A stretch of DNA of 64,000 nucleotides from an uncultured Oscillospiraceae bacterium (GTDB lineage: Bacteria > Bacillota > Clostridia > Oscillospirales > Oscillospiraceae). The stretch is taken from contig CAKUHU010000001.1 in assembly GCA_934659425.1 (NCBI GenBank), positions 1 through 64,000 of the forward strand, given 5' to 3'. The notes beneath the pieces were generated by a model that saw only the letters and a list, made by a program, of their open reading frames with translations, was not told the origin of the DNA and ran no database searches. The translations under genes and the position numbers were made by a program. Below are positions 16,295 through 24,386 of the stretch, one piece after another; the first letter of the stretch is position 1; every line of letters begins with the position of its first letter.

Positions 16295-17125
16295 ATGCCG
16301 TTCCTCCGCAAAAGAGGGCTCTTTGAAAGCAATAAAGTCCTGTATCTCTCTGTAGACAGTCTGTCTCCCAACCCGGCCCAGCCCCGGAAGCATTTTTCCC
16401 AGGAGGGCCTAAAGGAGCTGGCCGCCAGCATCTCGGAGCATGGGATCCTCCAACCGCTGTCGGTTCGGCGGAGTGGATCGGGCTATGAGCTGGTCTCGGG
16501 GGAGCGAAGGCTCCGGGCAGCCCGTCTGGCTGGCTTGACCGAGGTCCCCTGCATCGTTGTCTCTGCCGATGCCAAAGAGTCCTCTGTACTGGCGCTGATC
16601 GAAAATGTCCAGCGCAGGGATCTGAATTTTTGGGAGGAGGCCCAGGCCCTTCAGGAGCTTTTGGATGCCACGGGGCTCTCCCAAGAGGCGGCGGCCAGAC
16701 AGATCGGGAAATCCCAGTCTGCGGTTGCCAATAAGCTGCGGCTGTTGAAGCTCCCGCCCGCCGCCCTCCAGCTTCTCCAGCAGGCCGGCTTTACAGAGCG
16801 CCACGCCCGGGCTCTCCTTCGTCTCGCCGCACCGGTGGATCAGGAGCGGGCTGCCCGCTATGTGGTGGAGCACAATCTGACGGTGGCCAAAACGGAGGCG
16901 TATGTAGATTCCCTGCTCTGCCCAGCCAGTCCGCGGTCTAAGCCTACCTTTGTCTTGAAGGATGTGCGGCTGTTTCTCAATACTGTGACCCGGGGCCTGT
17001 CTATGATGCAGGATGCCGGCGTTCGGGCCGACTGCCGCCGCCAGGATACCGCCGATGCGATTTTACTTACCATTCGGATTCCCAGGGAGAGGGAAGGGGC
17101 CCTTTCCGCAAACAAAACCGGCTGA
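16295..17125 (+). CDS. noc: Nucleoid occlusion protein Noc (ParB paralogue)
   Basis: Predicted 276-aa CTP-dependent DNA-binding clamp that, in Bacillus, binds NBS sites and the membrane to stop division over the nucleoid. N-terminus MPFLRKRGLF is a short possible amphipathic membrane anchor as in Bacillus Noc. ParB-fold motifs: NPAQPRKHF near 25, HGILQPLSVR near 50, the CTP-binding GERRLRAAR near 71, then ALIENVQRRDLNFWEEA and the HTH GLSQEAAARQIGKSQSAVAN. ATG 16295 follows AAGAAGGGG; an in-frame upstream ATG at 16271 lacks spacing. Position directly before soj-spo0J with parS sites between is the standard Firmicutes layout; its divergence from the downstream ParB supports Noc rather than a second ParB. 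Confidence 0.88.
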   Translation: MPFLRKRGLFESNKVLYLSVDSLSPNPAQPRKHFSQEGLKELAASISEHGILQPLSVRRSGSGYELVSGERRLRAARLAGLTEVPCIVVSADAKESSVLALIENVQRRDLNFWEEAQALQELLDATGLSQEAAARQIGKSQSAVANKLRLLKLPPAALQLLQQAGFTERHARALLRLAAPVDQERAARYVVEHNLTVAKTEAYVDSLLCPASPRSKPTFVLKDVRLFLNTVTRGLSMMQDAGVRADCRRQDTADAILLTIRIPREREGALSANKTG

Positions 17126-17183
17126 AGCGGGACAGCCATTGTTCTCTCAAAACTGGTTTTACGTGGCGAGATCTGCCCCCAGA

Positions 17184-17199
17184 TGTTTCACGTGAAACA
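17184..17199 (+). other. parS site 1
   Basis: Perfect 16-bp palindrome TGTTTCACGTGAAACA, the consensus ParB (Spo0J) loading site, in the noc-soj gap. Confidence 0.95.
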
Positions 17200-17213
17200 A
17201 TTTTTCTTTTTCC

Positions 17214-17249
17214 ATCAAGGCGATGTTTCACGTGAAACATCGCCTTGAT
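17214..17249 (+). other. parS site 2, inside a 36-bp perfect palindrome
   Basis: The parS core at 17224-17239 is flanked by ATCAAGGCGA and its complement TCGCCTTGAT, extending the palindrome to 36 bp. A T-rich run (TTTTCTCT) follows, so the transcript could also act as a terminator hairpin for noc. Confidence 0.93.
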
Positions 17250-17263
17250 TTTCTCTGTTGCTA

Positions 17264-17292
17264 TTGAAAACAGCCGCCTTTCTGGTTATAAT
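17264..17292 (+). promoter_or_regulatory. Promoter of soj
   Basis: TTGAAA (17264-17269), 17-base spacer, TATAAT (17287-17292), located between parS site 2 and the soj start. Spreading of ParB from the adjacent parS sites could affect it. Confidence 0.78.
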
Positions 17293-17334
17293 AGAATTTA
17301 CGCCCCCAATTTCCCATCAGAAAGGCTGTGCAGC

Positions 17335-18093
17335 ATGGCAAAACGAATTGCGATTGTAAATCAAAAGGGCGGCGTGGGCAAGACCACCACCTGCGTGAAT
17401 TTGGCCTCTGCCCTGCGCGCCAAGGGTAAGCGGGTTTTGGTATGTGATTTTGATCCCCAGGCGAATGCCACTTCCGGCCTGGGGGTGGATAAGACTACGG
17501 CCAACCCCAGCATCTATGAGGTGCTGATTGAGGGGGCAGAGTGCCGGAAAGCCATTGTGTCCACTCCCTATTGTGATATGATCCCAGTCAATAAATCTCT
17601 GGCGGGGGCCGGGATCGAGATGATTGGGATCCCGGATCGGGAGCACCTGCTTCGCAGGGCGATTGATACGGTGGCGGCGGACTACGACTTTGTCCTCATT
17701 GACTGCCCGCCCTCTTTGGAGCTGCTGACGCTGAATGCCCTGTGTGCCGCCGACTCGGTTTTGGTGCCCGTCCAGTGTGAGTATTACGCTTTGGAGGGGC
17801 TCAGTGATTTGCTGGGCACGGTCCGCATCGTCAAGCGGTCCCTCAACCCCCAGATCTTTTTGGAGGGAGTAGTGCTCACCATGTTTGACAGCCGCACCAA
17901 TCTTTCCATGCAGGTGGCGGAAGAGGTCAAGCGCCATTTCCCCGGGCAGGTCTATGCCACTGTAATCCCGCGGAATGTGCGGCTTTCCGAGGCTCCCAGC
18001 CACGGTAAGCCCATCGATGCCTATGACCCCTATTCCAGGGGGGCAGAGGCCTATGGAGCTTTGGCTGATGAGGTGATCGCCAACAATACATAA
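17335..18093 (+). CDS. soj: Chromosome-partitioning ATPase Soj (ParA)
   Basis: Predicted 252-aa deviant Walker A ATPase that works with ParB/parS in origin segregation and, in Bacillus, regulates DnaA. N-terminus MAKRIAIVNQKGGVGKTTT carries the deviant P-loop, CDFDPQANATSGL is the A' motif and VLIDCPPSLELLTLNAL is Walker B. The start is ATG 17335; the frame is open upstream through the promoter but has no RBS. The RBS GAAAGG is modest. Followed 33 bases later by spo0J. Confidence 0.95.
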   Translation: MAKRIAIVNQKGGVGKTTTCVNLASALRAKGKRVLVCDFDPQANATSGLGVDKTTANPSIYEVLIEGAECRKAIVSTPYCDMIPVNKSLAGAGIEMIGIPDREHLLRRAIDTVAADYDFVLIDCPPSLELLTLNALCAADSVLVPVQCEYYALEGLSDLLGTVRIVKRSLNPQIFLEGVVLTMFDSRTNLSMQVAEEVKRHFPGQVYATVIPRNVRLSEAPSHGKPIDAYDPYSRGAEAYGALADEVIANNT

Positions 18094-18126
18094 CAATATC
18101 AGCGAGTGTGGAAAGAAGGAATGAAT

Positions 18127-19029
18127 ATGGCAGCAGAACGCGGCCTGGGCAAGGGCCTGGGCGCTTTGCTGGGAGATGCCGCGCTTCAGGTTCAGCAGGA
18201 GGGGGAGGGAGCTCTCTCACTCCCCATTTCCCAGGTGCAGCCTGGTTTGAATCAGCCCCGAAAGCGGTTTGATGAAGAGGCATTGGCAGATCTGGCCGAT
18301 TCCATCCGGACCCACGGCATCATCCAGCCCTTGACAGTCCGCCGCCTGGCCTCTGGATATTATCAGATCATCGCCGGAGAGCGGCGCTGGCGGGCGGCAA
18401 AGCAGGCGGGCTTGAAGGAAGTCCCCGCCGTCGTGGTGGAGGCGGACGATCGAAAAGTGATGGAACTGGGGCTCATTGAAAATCTTCAGCGGGAAGATCT
18501 GAATCCCATTGAAGAGGCCAACGGCTATAAGGTTCTTATGGAGGACTATGGCCTGACCCAGGAGGATGTGGCCCAGCGGGTGGGGAAATCCCGCCCTGCT
18601 GTAGCCAATGCCGTCCGGCTTTTGGAGTTGCCCGACCCTGTCCGGCAGCTTTTGGAGGAAGGCCGCCTGTCCGCCGGACATGCCCGGGCGATTTTAGCTG
18701 CCCCCAGCAAGTCCCTTCAGCGGGAGGCGGCACAGCAGGTCATAGAGGAGGGGCTCTCTGTTCGTCAAACGGAGGCCCTGGTCAAACGACTGACCCGCCA
18801 GGGGGAGGAAACTGGAAAAGAGCCACCGGAAGACCCCTACCGGATCTATCGGGAGGCGGCGGCCAAAGAGTTGTCTGGCCGCTTTGGGCGAAAGGTGTCC
18901 ATCATCCAGGGGGCCAAAAAGGGTCGGGTGGAGCTGGAATATTACGATGACAATGACCTGAACGTGCTTTTGGACCTGCTGGAGCAAGTGCGGACCAAGC
19001 CTACATTGAAAGAAGGCGGGAAAGATTGA
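18127..19029 (+). CDS. parB: Chromosome-partitioning protein ParB (Spo0J)
   Basis: Predicted 300-aa CTP-dependent parS-binding clamp. N-terminal Soj-activating segment AERGLGKGLGALLGD (residues 2-17), CTP-binding domain with QPRKRFDEE, HGIIQPLTVRR and GERRWRAAK, HTH GLTQEDVAQRVGKSRPAVAN near 145, and a C-terminal dimerisation tail (about 250-300). ATG 18127 sits 6 bases after AAGAAGGA; the earlier ATG at 18121 is too close to it. Three perfect parS targets lie within 3 kb. Confidence 0.96.
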   Translation: MAAERGLGKGLGALLGDAALQVQQEGEGALSLPISQVQPGLNQPRKRFDEEALADLADSIRTHGIIQPLTVRRLASGYYQIIAGERRWRAAKQAGLKEVPAVVVEADDRKVMELGLIENLQREDLNPIEEANGYKVLMEDYGLTQEDVAQRVGKSRPAVANAVRLLELPDPVRQLLEEGRLSAGHARAILAAPSKSLQREAAQQVIEEGLSVRQTEALVKRLTRQGEETGKEPPEDPYRIYREAAAKELSGRFGRKVSIIQGAKKGRVELEYYDDNDLNVLLDLLEQVRTKPTLKEGGKD

Positions 19030-19541
19030 GAGAGAAGGAATCGGAAAATTTACAGCATCAGGCAGAGCACACCCATCCCCGGCGGAAAATGTCGGTCATG
19101 GGATATTTGATGATCCTGTTTGCTGTGGCTTTTTTGCTTCTGCTTTTGGCATATTTTCAACAGCGGCGTGCCAATTCAGAGACTACCGATGCTTTGAAGC
19201 AGTCGGCCTCTGCGGTGGAGTCCATCCAACTTCTGATCTCTGACAATGAGAGCCTCCGGCAGCAGGTGGAGGAGCTGGAGGAGAAGCTGAAGGCGGCAGA
19301 TCAGGCGAAGAGCCAAGCTCAAGACCAGGCGCAGGCCGACCAGCAGTCGCTGAGGGCGATGCAGTGGTTTTGGCAGATCAACGACTATTATGTCCGTGGT
19401 TCCTACCGAAAGGCCAGGGAGCTGATTCAGACCTTTGAAGGCCTGGACTTGAAGGACGCGCTTCCCACCGAAAACACCACGGGCACAGAGCGGTTTTCAC
19501 CGGCCGACCGCTATCGGGAAATCTATGATGCGCTGTATTAA
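19026..19541 (+). CDS. Single-pass membrane protein with coiled coil, in the par operon
   Basis: Predicted 171-aa protein of no family I recognise. A polar basic N-terminus (about 1-25) is followed by one transmembrane segment (YLMILFAVAFLLLLLAYF, about 27-44), a heptad-like coiled coil (about 60-110, SLRQQVEELEEKLKAA then Gln/Ala-rich), and a C-terminal globular part with WFWQINDYYVRGSYRKARE. The start is TTG 19026 overlapping the parB stop, with GGCGGGAAAG upstream; ATG 19089 is an alternative that would remove most of the cytosolic tail. Overlap with parB implies coupling, and a topology of short inside tail and long outside coiled coil suggests an envelope or division role, which is inference. 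Confidence 0.72.
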   Translation: MREKESENLQHQAEHTHPRRKMSVMGYLMILFAVAFLLLLLAYFQQRRANSETTDALKQSASAVESIQLLISDNESLRQQVEELEEKLKAADQAKSQAQDQAQADQQSLRAMQWFWQINDYYVRGSYRKARELIQTFEGLDLKDALPTENTTGTERFSPADRYREIYDALY

Positions 19542-19599
19542 AGGTGAGCGCCCTCTAAAGAAGAGAAGTTTTATTACACTGTTGTAAGGAGAGACAACT

Positions 19600-20910
19600 A
19601 TGCTGGACATGAAATTTATCCGAGAAAACCCGGAGGCAGTCAAAGAGAATATCAAGAAAAAGTTTCAGGATGAAAAGCTGCCCTTGGTAGACGAGGTCAT
19701 CGCCCTGGATCGGGAGAACCGGGAGACCATTCAGGCGGCCCAGGATCTCCGCACTGCCCGCAACGTAAAATCCAAGCAGGTGGGCATGCTCATGGGGCAG
19801 GCGAAGAAGGAAAACGACCCAGCCAAATTGGAGGAAGCGGAGCAGCTGAAGAAAGAGGTGGCCGCCGATGCCGACACCTTGGCTGCCCTGGAGAAAAAGG
19901 AGGACGAGCTGGCTGAAAAGATCCGCAAGATCATGCTGGTGATCCCTCAGATCATCGACCCCTCCGTGCCCATCGGCCCCGATGACAGCGCCAACGTGGA
20001 GGTGGAGCGGTTTGGTGAGGCTGCGGTGCCTGATTTCCCCATCCCCTACCATACGGAGATCATGGAGCGTTTTGACGGCGTGGATATGGATGCCGCCGGA
20101 CGGGTATCTGGCAGCGGCTTTTATTACCTGATGGGCGACATCGCCCGCCTTCATGAGGCGGTGCTGGCCTACGGCCGGGATTTTATGATCGGAAAGGGTT
20201 TTACCTACTGCATCCCCCCCTTCATGATCCACGGCAATGTGGTGGAGGGCGTCATGTCCCAGACCGACATGGATGCCATGATGTATAAGATCGAGGGGGA
20301 GGACCTCTATCTCATCGGCACCTCGGAGCACTCCATGATCGGAAAGTTCATCGACCAGATCATCCCGGAGGATAAGCTGCCCCAGACCTTGACCTCCTAT
20401 TCTCCCTGCTTCCGGAAGGAGAAGGGCTCCCACGGTATTGAGGAGCGGGGGGTCTACCGGATCCACCAATTTGAGAAGCAGGAGATGATCGTGGTCTGTA
20501 AGCCGGAGGACTCCATGGAGTGGTATGAAAAGATGTGGCGCTACTCGGTGGAGCTGTTCCGGAACTTTGACATTCCTGTCCGACAGCTGGAGTGCTGCTC
20601 CGGCGATTTGGCCGATCTGAAGGTGAAGTCCTGCGATATCGAGGCCTGGAGCCCCCGCCAGCAGAAGTATTTTGAGGTCTGCTCCTGCTCCAACCTGGGG
20701 GATGCCCAGGCCAGAAGGCTGAAGATCCGTGTCCGGGGCGAGGATGGGAAGCTGTATCTGGCTCATACCTTGAACAATACCTGCGTGGCCCCGCCCCGGA
20801 TGCTTATTGCCCTGCTGGAGAACAACCTGCAGGCCGACGGAAGCGTAAAGATCCCGGAGGTCCTCTGGCCCTATATGGGCGGGACGAAGGTCCTGGTTCC
20901 CAAGCATTGA
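19600..20910 (+). CDS. serS: Seryl-tRNA synthetase
   Basis: Predicted 436-aa class II synthetase charging tRNA-Ser. N-terminal coiled-coil arm (about 25-105) for tRNA binding, motif 2 FRKEKGSHGIEERGVYRIHQ near 270-290, and motif 3-region TLNNTCVAPPRMLIALLEN near the end. LIGTSEHSMIG marks the serine pocket. RBS AAGGAGAG precedes ATG 19600. The 58-base gap from the previous gene has no T-box, so serine control at this level is not evident. Confidence 0.97.
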   Translation: MLDMKFIRENPEAVKENIKKKFQDEKLPLVDEVIALDRENRETIQAAQDLRTARNVKSKQVGMLMGQAKKENDPAKLEEAEQLKKEVAADADTLAALEKKEDELAEKIRKIMLVIPQIIDPSVPIGPDDSANVEVERFGEAAVPDFPIPYHTEIMERFDGVDMDAAGRVSGSGFYYLMGDIARLHEAVLAYGRDFMIGKGFTYCIPPFMIHGNVVEGVMSQTDMDAMMYKIEGEDLYLIGTSEHSMIGKFIDQIIPEDKLPQTLTSYSPCFRKEKGSHGIEERGVYRIHQFEKQEMIVVCKPEDSMEWYEKMWRYSVELFRNFDIPVRQLECCSGDLADLKVKSCDIEAWSPRQQKYFEVCSCSNLGDAQARRLKIRVRGEDGKLYLAHTLNNTCVAPPRMLIALLENNLQADGSVKIPEVLWPYMGGTKVLVPKH

Positions 20911-20962
20911 GAACGGAGGGGCGGCTAAGTTTAAAGTGTCTTTGCTCCCACGGTTTTGGCCC

Positions 20963-20986
20963 GCTATGTTTCACGTGAAACATAGC
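20963..20986 (+). other. parS site 3, inside a 24-bp perfect palindrome
   Basis: Consensus TGTTTCACGTGAAACA at 20967-20982, extended on each side by GCTA/TAGC to 24 bp. It lies between serS and the amber-interrupted gene, 3.7 kb from parS site 2. Confidence 0.94.
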
Positions 20987-21019
20987 CCTGATAGCGGATG
21001 TATAAAGAAAGGAAAGCGT

Positions 21020-21481
21020 ATGAGGTTTCGGCGATCGGCAATTTCGCGGACCTTGGCGATGATCCTCTCTTTGGTGTCTCTCTGCTCTGAGTTACCGGGT
21101 TCAAGTGCCCGACTGCTGCCCTCCGGCTCTATGACCGGCAGAACGGCGGGGACGGGGCCTTTTGACCCGGGACGGGGAGCTTTTGCCCTGGCCGGGGAAG
21201 GCCAGGGCATGCTTCACTGGTATCTTTTGGATGGGCAGGGATAGGCGATCCAAGCTCCGGGAGAGTCTGCCGATGAGCCGGCGGAGGCGTATCACAGCCC
21301 GGAGGTCCGAAGCTGGGATGGAATGAAGTCCCACAGGATAGACGGGGGACAGGCATACTATGTGCACTCAGGACGGTCCGCCGCCAGTCAGATATTTGAC
21401 TGGTGCAGCACGATGGGACCGGACGGTCGGCCTTTTGTGGGGCTGGATGGGAAGATCTATCGCATCGAGTTTGAGACCTGA
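21020..21481 (+). pseudogene. Secreted protein gene interrupted by an in-frame TAG
   Basis: ATG 21020 follows AGAAAGGAAAG and begins a signal-peptide-like start (basic MRFRRSAISRT, then a hydrophobic core AMILSLVSLCS). After 74 codons the frame meets TAG at 21242-21244, but the same frame continues for 78 more codons with coding character (PEVRSWDGMKSHRIDGGQAY, IFDWCSTMGPDGRPFVGLDG) to TGA 21481. Rejoined it would encode about 152 residues plus one at the amber. No family recognised. A nonsense mutation is the simplest reading; sequencing error or readthrough are alternatives. Confidence 0.6.
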
Positions 21482-21507
21482 CAAAAGAAAGAAAGAGGGG
21501 GATCACA

Positions 21508-21945
21508 ATGTCCCAGAAGAAAGGATTCATAGGCGAGTTCAAAGAGTTTATCGCCAGGGGAAATGTGATGGATATGGCCGTCGGCGTCATCATCGGCGGC
21601 GCCTTTGGCAAGATCAGCACCTCACTGGTCAATGACATCATCATGCCTGCCGTATCCATGCTCACGGGGGGTGTGGATTTCAGCGGGTGGAAGATCGTAC
21701 TGAAGCAGGCCGTTGTGGAAAACGGCGAAGAGATCGCGGCGGCGGTGACCATCAATTATGGCACTTTCCTGGCCACCATTTTGGACTTTCTCATTGTGGC
21801 CTTCGCCATTTTCTGCCTTATTAAAGGCATCAACTCCCTGCACCGCAAGAAGGAGGAGCCGGCGCCCGAGCCCGCCCCCGAGCCGGAGCCCAGCGCGGAA
21901 GAGAAACTGCTCGTGGAGATCCGGGATCTGTTGAAGGAGCGGTAA
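21508..21945 (+). CDS. mscL: Large-conductance mechanosensitive channel
   Basis: Predicted 145-aa pentameric channel that releases osmolytes at hypo-osmotic shock. N-terminal amphipathic helix [20 protein letters not shown] with TM1 running through [11 protein letters not shown], periplasmic loop (about 45-75), TM2 ([20 protein letters not shown]), and a cytoplasmic helix preceded by a Pro/Glu repeat ([16 protein letters not shown]). The Pro-rich linker is longer than in E. coli. RBS AGAGGGGGA precedes ATG 21508. Confidence 0.96.
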   Translation: MSQKKGFIGEFKEFIARGNVMDMAVGVIIGGAFGKISTSLVNDIIMPAVSMLTGGVDFSGWKIVLKQAVVENGEEIAAAVTINYGTFLATILDFLIVAFAIFCLIKGINSLHRKKEEPAPEPAPEPEPSAEEKLLVEIRDLLKER

Positions 21946-21974
21946 GGTCGATATTTTATAAGGAGGGGCCTAAT

Positions 21975-22298
21975 TTGGACGAGCGGGAGGAGCAAAAGGA
22001 GCCTGTCAAATATGCCACGCCGATACAGAGGCTTTGGGCCTGGGTGGGTGTGGTCTATATGGTCATCTTGGTGCTGCTGACTACCTATGCCCTGGCCCAC
22101 GCAGCTTATCTGCGGGGGATCGCACCGCTGATGATGGTGCCCGCCCTGGCAGGCGTAGGCGGTTCTGCCATTGTACGCTATCGGCAGGGGCAGGGAAGGG
22201 GTGGACTGCCTGCCTGCATCCTGCTGAGCGGGGCCTGTGGCCTGCTCGTGGTTTTTAATCTGATCCGGGGCATGCCTGTTTTGCTGGCCCAATTGTGA
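21975..22298 (+). CDS. Small three-segment membrane protein of unknown function
   Basis: Predicted 107-aa protein beginning at TTG 21975 behind AAGGAGGGG. An acidic/basic N-terminus (MDEREEQKEPVKYATP) precedes hydrophobic segments near 25-45, 50-65 and 78-98. I do not recognise a family. It stands 29 bases after mscL and 10 bases before rsmG, so it is likely in the same transcript. Confidence 0.7.
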   Translation: MDEREEQKEPVKYATPIQRLWAWVGVVYMVILVLLTTYALAHAAYLRGIAPLMMVPALAGVGGSAIVRYRQGQGRGGLPACILLSGACGLLVVFNLIRGMPVLLAQL

Positions 22299-22308
22299 GG
22301 GAGAAGCC

Positions 22309-23025
22309 GTGAAAGATATTTTGACCCAGGGATTTTCGGAGATGGGGGCGGCGGTCCCTGATGGGGCCGTGGACACGCTGTGCCGGTATGCCCAGCTATT
22401 GCTGGAGCAAAACCAGGTGATGAATCTGACCGCCATCGTAGAACCGGAGGAGGTGGCGCGGCTCCACTTTTTGGATTCGGCGGCCGTGACGCTCTGGAAG
22501 GGGAGCGGCTGGCTGGCGGGAAAGCGGGTCTTGGACGTGGGCACCGGGGCCGGATTTCCCGGGGTAGTCTTAAAGACGCTGGAGCCCTCCATCTCCCTGA
22601 CGCTGCTGGACAGCCTGGGAAAACGGGTCCGCTGGCTGGAGCGGGTGTGCGGCGAGCTGGGATTGGGCGACATAAGCTGCCTCCACGCCAGGGCGGAAGA
22701 GCAGGCGTGGGAAGCGGGATTCCGGGACGGATTTGACGTGGTCACATCCCGGGCGGTGGCCCCGTTTTCCCTGCTGTGTGAGCTGTGCCTGCCCTATGTA
22801 AAGCCGGGGGGCGTATTTCTGGCCATGAAGAGCGTGGAGAGCGGAGAAGAGGTCCGGGCGGGAGAAAAAGCGGTGAAACACTTGGGGGGCAAGCTCCTGC
22901 CCGGGTTTGACTACTCCATCCCGGGGACGGAGATCATCCATCGGCTGGTGGCGGCGGAAAAAGTGCTCCCAACGCCGAAGGGCTTTCCGCGAAAGTGGGC
23001 AAAGATCAAGAAAGAGCCCCTATAG
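22309..23025 (+). CDS. rsmG: 16S rRNA (guanine-N7) methyltransferase RsmG (GidB)
   Basis: Predicted 238-aa SAM-dependent enzyme methylating G527 of 16S rRNA (E. coli numbering). LLEQNQVMNLTAI near 33 and HFLDSAA are family signatures; VLDVGTGAGFPGV near 74 is the SAM-binding loop, LLDSLGKRV motif II, and VTSRAVAPF is the catalytic-loop block. Start is GTG 22309 with GGGAGAAG upstream. RsmG beside noc/soj/spo0J is the classical origin-proximal arrangement. Confidence 0.95.
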   Translation: MKDILTQGFSEMGAAVPDGAVDTLCRYAQLLLEQNQVMNLTAIVEPEEVARLHFLDSAAVTLWKGSGWLAGKRVLDVGTGAGFPGVVLKTLEPSISLTLLDSLGKRVRWLERVCGELGLGDISCLHARAEEQAWEAGFRDGFDVVTSRAVAPFSLLCELCLPYVKPGGVFLAMKSVESGEEVRAGEKAVKHLGGKLLPGFDYSIPGTEIIHRLVAAEKVLPTPKGFPRKWAKIKKEPL

Positions 23026-23105
23026 GATTTTTCCGAAATCTGTGCAATTACCGCCAGTTTTTCCAAAATTTTTCCGGATCTCGCGGAAAAGATGTGAGAA
23101 AATCG

Positions 23106-23134
23106 TTGAAGCCTTGATTTTGACATGGTATAAT
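23106..23134 (+). promoter_or_regulatory. Promoter of the MinD-like gene
   Basis: TTGAAG (23106-23111), 17-base spacer, TATAAT (23129-23134). An inverted repeat TTTTCCG/CGGAAAA lies just upstream (about 23075-23095). Confidence 0.72.
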
Positions 23135-23163
23135 GAAATTGCGGTTTGGGAGGTTTTTCGTGT

Positions 23164-23901
23164 ATGTCGAGTGTGATCGCTGTCACCTCCGGAAAAGGGG
23201 GAACGGGAAAGACTTCCTTGGTGGGAGCCGTCGGCTCCTGTCTGGCCGCACTGGGACATCCAACGCTGTGTATCGATATGGATGTGGGGCTGAGGAATCT
23301 GGATCTGTCCCTGGGGATGGCTGACCGGGCGCTGATGGACTTTACCGATGTGGTACAGGGGCGCTGTCCCCTTCACCGGGCGGCGGTGGAGCATCCCGAC
23401 ATCCAGGGGCTATTTCTTCTCACCGCACCCTTCTCGCTCCCCCAAGGGATCCGGGAGGAGGACGTGAAGGAACTGCTGCGGCAGGCACGGGAACAGTATG
23501 ACTATATCCTGCTGGATGCCCCCGCCGGCCTGGGAGAGGGCTTCCAGCTGGCAGTGTGCGGATGTGACAGGGCCATTGTGGTCTCTACAACGGACGCATC
23601 CGCTCTGCGAGATGCCCAGAGGACGGTGGGAGAACTGACCGGGCAGGTGGAGCAGATCCATTTGGTGGTCAATCGGGTGCAGCCAAGGCTGCTGCGGAAG
23701 CTCCGCACCACCATTGACGACGCCATGGACACAGCTGGCCTGCCCCTTTTGGGGATTGTACCGGAGGACAACCAAGTGATGCTGTGTGCCAATCAGGGGA
23801 GGCCTCTTGTGCTGTATGCCAACAGGGGGGCAGCCATTGGATATCGGAATATTGCGCTGCGGATCGATGGGCGGCGGGTGCCGCTGATGCGCATCAAATG
23901 A
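23164..23901 (+). CDS. MinD-like ParA-family ATPase
   Basis: Predicted 245-aa P-loop ATPase. Deviant Walker A SGKGGTGKTSL (residues 9-19), switch-type CIDMDVGLRNLDLSLGM near 38-54 (the MinD 'DxGLRNLD' signature), and DYILLDAPAGLGEGF as Walker B. The C-terminus (NRGAAIGYRNIALRIDG...) is shorter than MinD's usual membrane-targeting helix. ATG 23164 has GGGAGG 10 bases upstream. No minC or minE is in the window. It may be the chromosomal MinD or a ParA-like division/positioning ATPase; the signature favours MinD. Confidence 0.82.
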   Translation: MSSVIAVTSGKGGTGKTSLVGAVGSCLAALGHPTLCIDMDVGLRNLDLSLGMADRALMDFTDVVQGRCPLHRAAVEHPDIQGLFLLTAPFSLPQGIREEDVKELLRQAREQYDYILLDAPAGLGEGFQLAVCGCDRAIVVSTTDASALRDAQRTVGELTGQVEQIHLVVNRVQPRLLRKLRTTIDDAMDTAGLPLLGIVPEDNQVMLCANQGRPLVLYANRGAAIGYRNIALRIDGRRVPLMRIK

Positions 23902-23938
23902 TTTTTCCGGTATGATTTGAAGAAAGGGGAGGTTTGCA

Positions 23939-24355
23939 TTGAATATCGCGCTTTTGAGCCATGATCACAAGAAGGAGTTGATGATACAGTTTTGTATCGC
24001 GTACTCCGGCATTTTGGCCAAGCACCATATCTGCGCTACCAATACCACGGGACGGGTAGTGGCCGAGGCCACGGGTCTGCCGATCACCTTTTACCTCTCC
24101 CATGAGCATGGCGGGAGCCAGCAGGTGGGTGCCAGGATCGCCTATAATGAGATCGATATGGTGCTCTTTTTTTCCGATCCCCAATCCCACGAATTGGATC
24201 AGGATATGGACTATATTGTGCGGCTGTGCGATCAATATAATATCCCGATGGCGACCAATGTGGCCACTGCAGAGCTGCTTATTTTGGGGCTGGCTCGGGG
24301 TGATTTGGACTGGCGAAATATGGTGAAGCCGGGAAGCGGCCCCTTCCTCTCTTGA
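23939..24355 (+). CDS. mgsA: Methylglyoxal synthase
   Basis: Predicted 138-aa enzyme converting dihydroxyacetone phosphate to methylglyoxal and phosphate. Family motifs: IALLSHDHKK (residues 3-12), TNTTGRVVAEATGLPI, HGGSQQVGARIA with the phosphate-binding Gly-Gly-x-Gln-Gln, the catalytic-Asp segment VLFFSDPQ, and IPMATNVATAELLI. Start is TTG 23939 with GGGGAGG 7 bases upstream. The next transcription unit's promoter overlaps its stop codon. Confidence 0.95.
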   Translation: MNIALLSHDHKKELMIQFCIAYSGILAKHHICATNTTGRVVAEATGLPITFYLSHEHGGSQQVGARIAYNEIDMVLFFSDPQSHELDQDMDYIVRLCDQYNIPMATNVATAELLILGLARGDLDWRNMVKPGSGPFLS

Positions 24356-24380
24356 CACGAAGGCGCTTTTGAGATAGTAT
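24352..24380 (+). promoter_or_regulatory. Promoter of the T-box-hisS transcript
   Basis: TTGACA (24352-24357), 17-base spacer, TAGTAT (24375-24380). Its -35 box contains the mgsA stop codon. Predicted start is near 24387. Confidence 0.85.
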
Positions 24381-24386
24381 CAGTTT

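Noticed and set aside
16244..17125. Second ParB rather than Noc
   Set aside because: N-terminal amphipathic start, position before soj and divergence from the downstream ParB favour Noc; the alternative cannot be wholly excluded without phylogeny.
19555..20907. A 450-codon open frame on the minus strand
   Set aside because: Antisense shadow of serS in GC-rich DNA; no domain match.
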